Of a stretch of 6,557 bases of DNA, positions 6,384-6,557 are shown piece by piece (positions within the stretch are counted from its first letter, which is position 1; the number at the start of each line of letters is the position of its first letter). Under the pieces are notes generated by a model. The model worked only from the letters and a program-made list of their open reading frames with translations. It was not told the DNA's origin and did no database searches. Made by a program: the position numbers and the translations under genes. This DNA comes from Thermoplasmata archaeon (lineage in GTDB: Archaea > Thermoplasmatota > Thermoplasmata > UBA184), in NCBI GenBank assembly GCA_030064695.1, contig JASHYV010000178.1, positions 1 through 6,557 of the forward strand, written 5' to 3'.

Positions 6384-6411
6384 CCTGACGGCCCACGTCG
6401 CCCCCGTCAGG
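6384..6411. repeat. 8+8 inverted repeat upstream of the DRG gene
   Basis: CCTGACGG at 6384-6391 is matched exactly by CCGTCAGG at 6404-6411, with 12 bases between. It ends 9 bases before the ATG at 6421. It could be a protein-binding site overlapping the transcription start or, if transcribed, a hairpin close to the start codon. Nothing in the sequence decides between these. Confidence 0.4.
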
Positions 6412-6420
6412 TCCCGGTCC

Positions 6421-6557
6421 ATGTCCTCGCTCGAAGAGCAGATCACCGAGGTCGAGGACGAGATCCGCAACACCGCCTACAACAAGGCGACGCAGGGCCA
6501 CATCGGCCGCCTGAAGGCAAAGCTCGCGGTGCTGCGGCTCGAGCGCGAGACCCGGGC
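6421..6557 (+). CDS. DRG-family GTP-binding protein, N-terminal part only
   Basis: Only the first 45 codons lie in the window. They carry the hallmark N-terminus of the archaeal/eukaryotic DRG (developmentally regulated GTP-binding) family: an acidic helix [15 protein letters not shown] followed by [20 protein letters not shown] (residues 20-39). In the family this helical segment precedes an Obg-type GTPase domain, with an HTH insertion and a C-terminal TGS domain; these would lie downstream. DRG proteins associate with ribosomes and act in translation. The ATG at 6421 places the motif at the usual distance from the N-terminus. The gene is divergent from the surface-protein gene and probably unrelated to it in function. 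Identification is strong despite the truncation; which DRG subtype it is cannot be judged. Confidence 0.88.
   Translation, partial: MSSLEEQITEVEDEIRNTAYNKATQGHIGRLKAKLAVLRLERETR

Larger units (their letters stand above)
6268..6420. other. Divergent intergenic spacer between surface protein and DRG GTPase genes
   Basis: The spacer holds a TATA box for the surface-protein gene (6290-6298) and an 8+8 inverted repeat (6384-6411) just before the DRG start. No TATA-like sequence sits 26 bases before 6421. The nearest AT-rich patch is around 6376-6383 (CTCAAGTA), which would give a leader of about 15 bases, within which AGGT lies 8 bases before the ATG. No other gene is visible here. Confidence 0.5.

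Overview
The window is GC-rich (roughly two-thirds G+C by eye) and looks archaeal. Four things point that way: two regulators with the Bat-type (bacterio-opsin activator) helix-turn-helix, the start of a DRG-family GTPase, a large YVTN-type beta-propeller surface protein, and TATA boxes 26-27 bases upstream of start codons, the spacing expected for leaderless archaeal mRNAs. A GC-rich member of the Thermoplasmatota is my best guess. The lineage is an inference, because no rRNA or other decisive marker is present.

Layout from left to right. Bases 1-902 (minus) hold most of an unrecognised membrane-anchored extracytoplasmic protein whose C-terminus is cut by the window edge. Bases 903-1092 are a divergent spacer with a clear TATA box for the plus-strand genes. 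Bases 1093-1824 and 1829-2647 (plus) are two tandem paralogous one-component regulators, each a BAT-like sensor domain followed by a C-terminal HTH, only 4 bases apart. Bases 2648-2747 carry inverted and direct repeats and a small hairpin over a possible ribosome binding site. Bases 2748-3440 (plus) encode an unrecognised 230-residue protein that may be a P-loop ATPase relic without its Walker A lysine. It converges, 16 bases away, on the largest gene. That gene, 3457-6267 (minus), encodes a 936-residue cell-surface protein: membrane segment, about fourteen propeller blades, two Ig/PKD-like domains, a C-terminal membrane helix and a tail ending in twelve prolines. Bases 6268-6420 are a second divergent spacer, and 6421-6557 (plus) is the first part of a DRG GTPase gene.

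How the genes may work together is inference. The two regulators and the degenerate ATPase-like protein could form one transcription unit or regulatory module. They lie between two surface-exposed, membrane-anchored proteins that are candidate targets. The DRG gene is a conserved translation-associated housekeeping gene and probably marks the edge of this accessory cluster. I found no tRNA, rRNA, CRISPR array, insertion sequence or obvious T-rich terminator.
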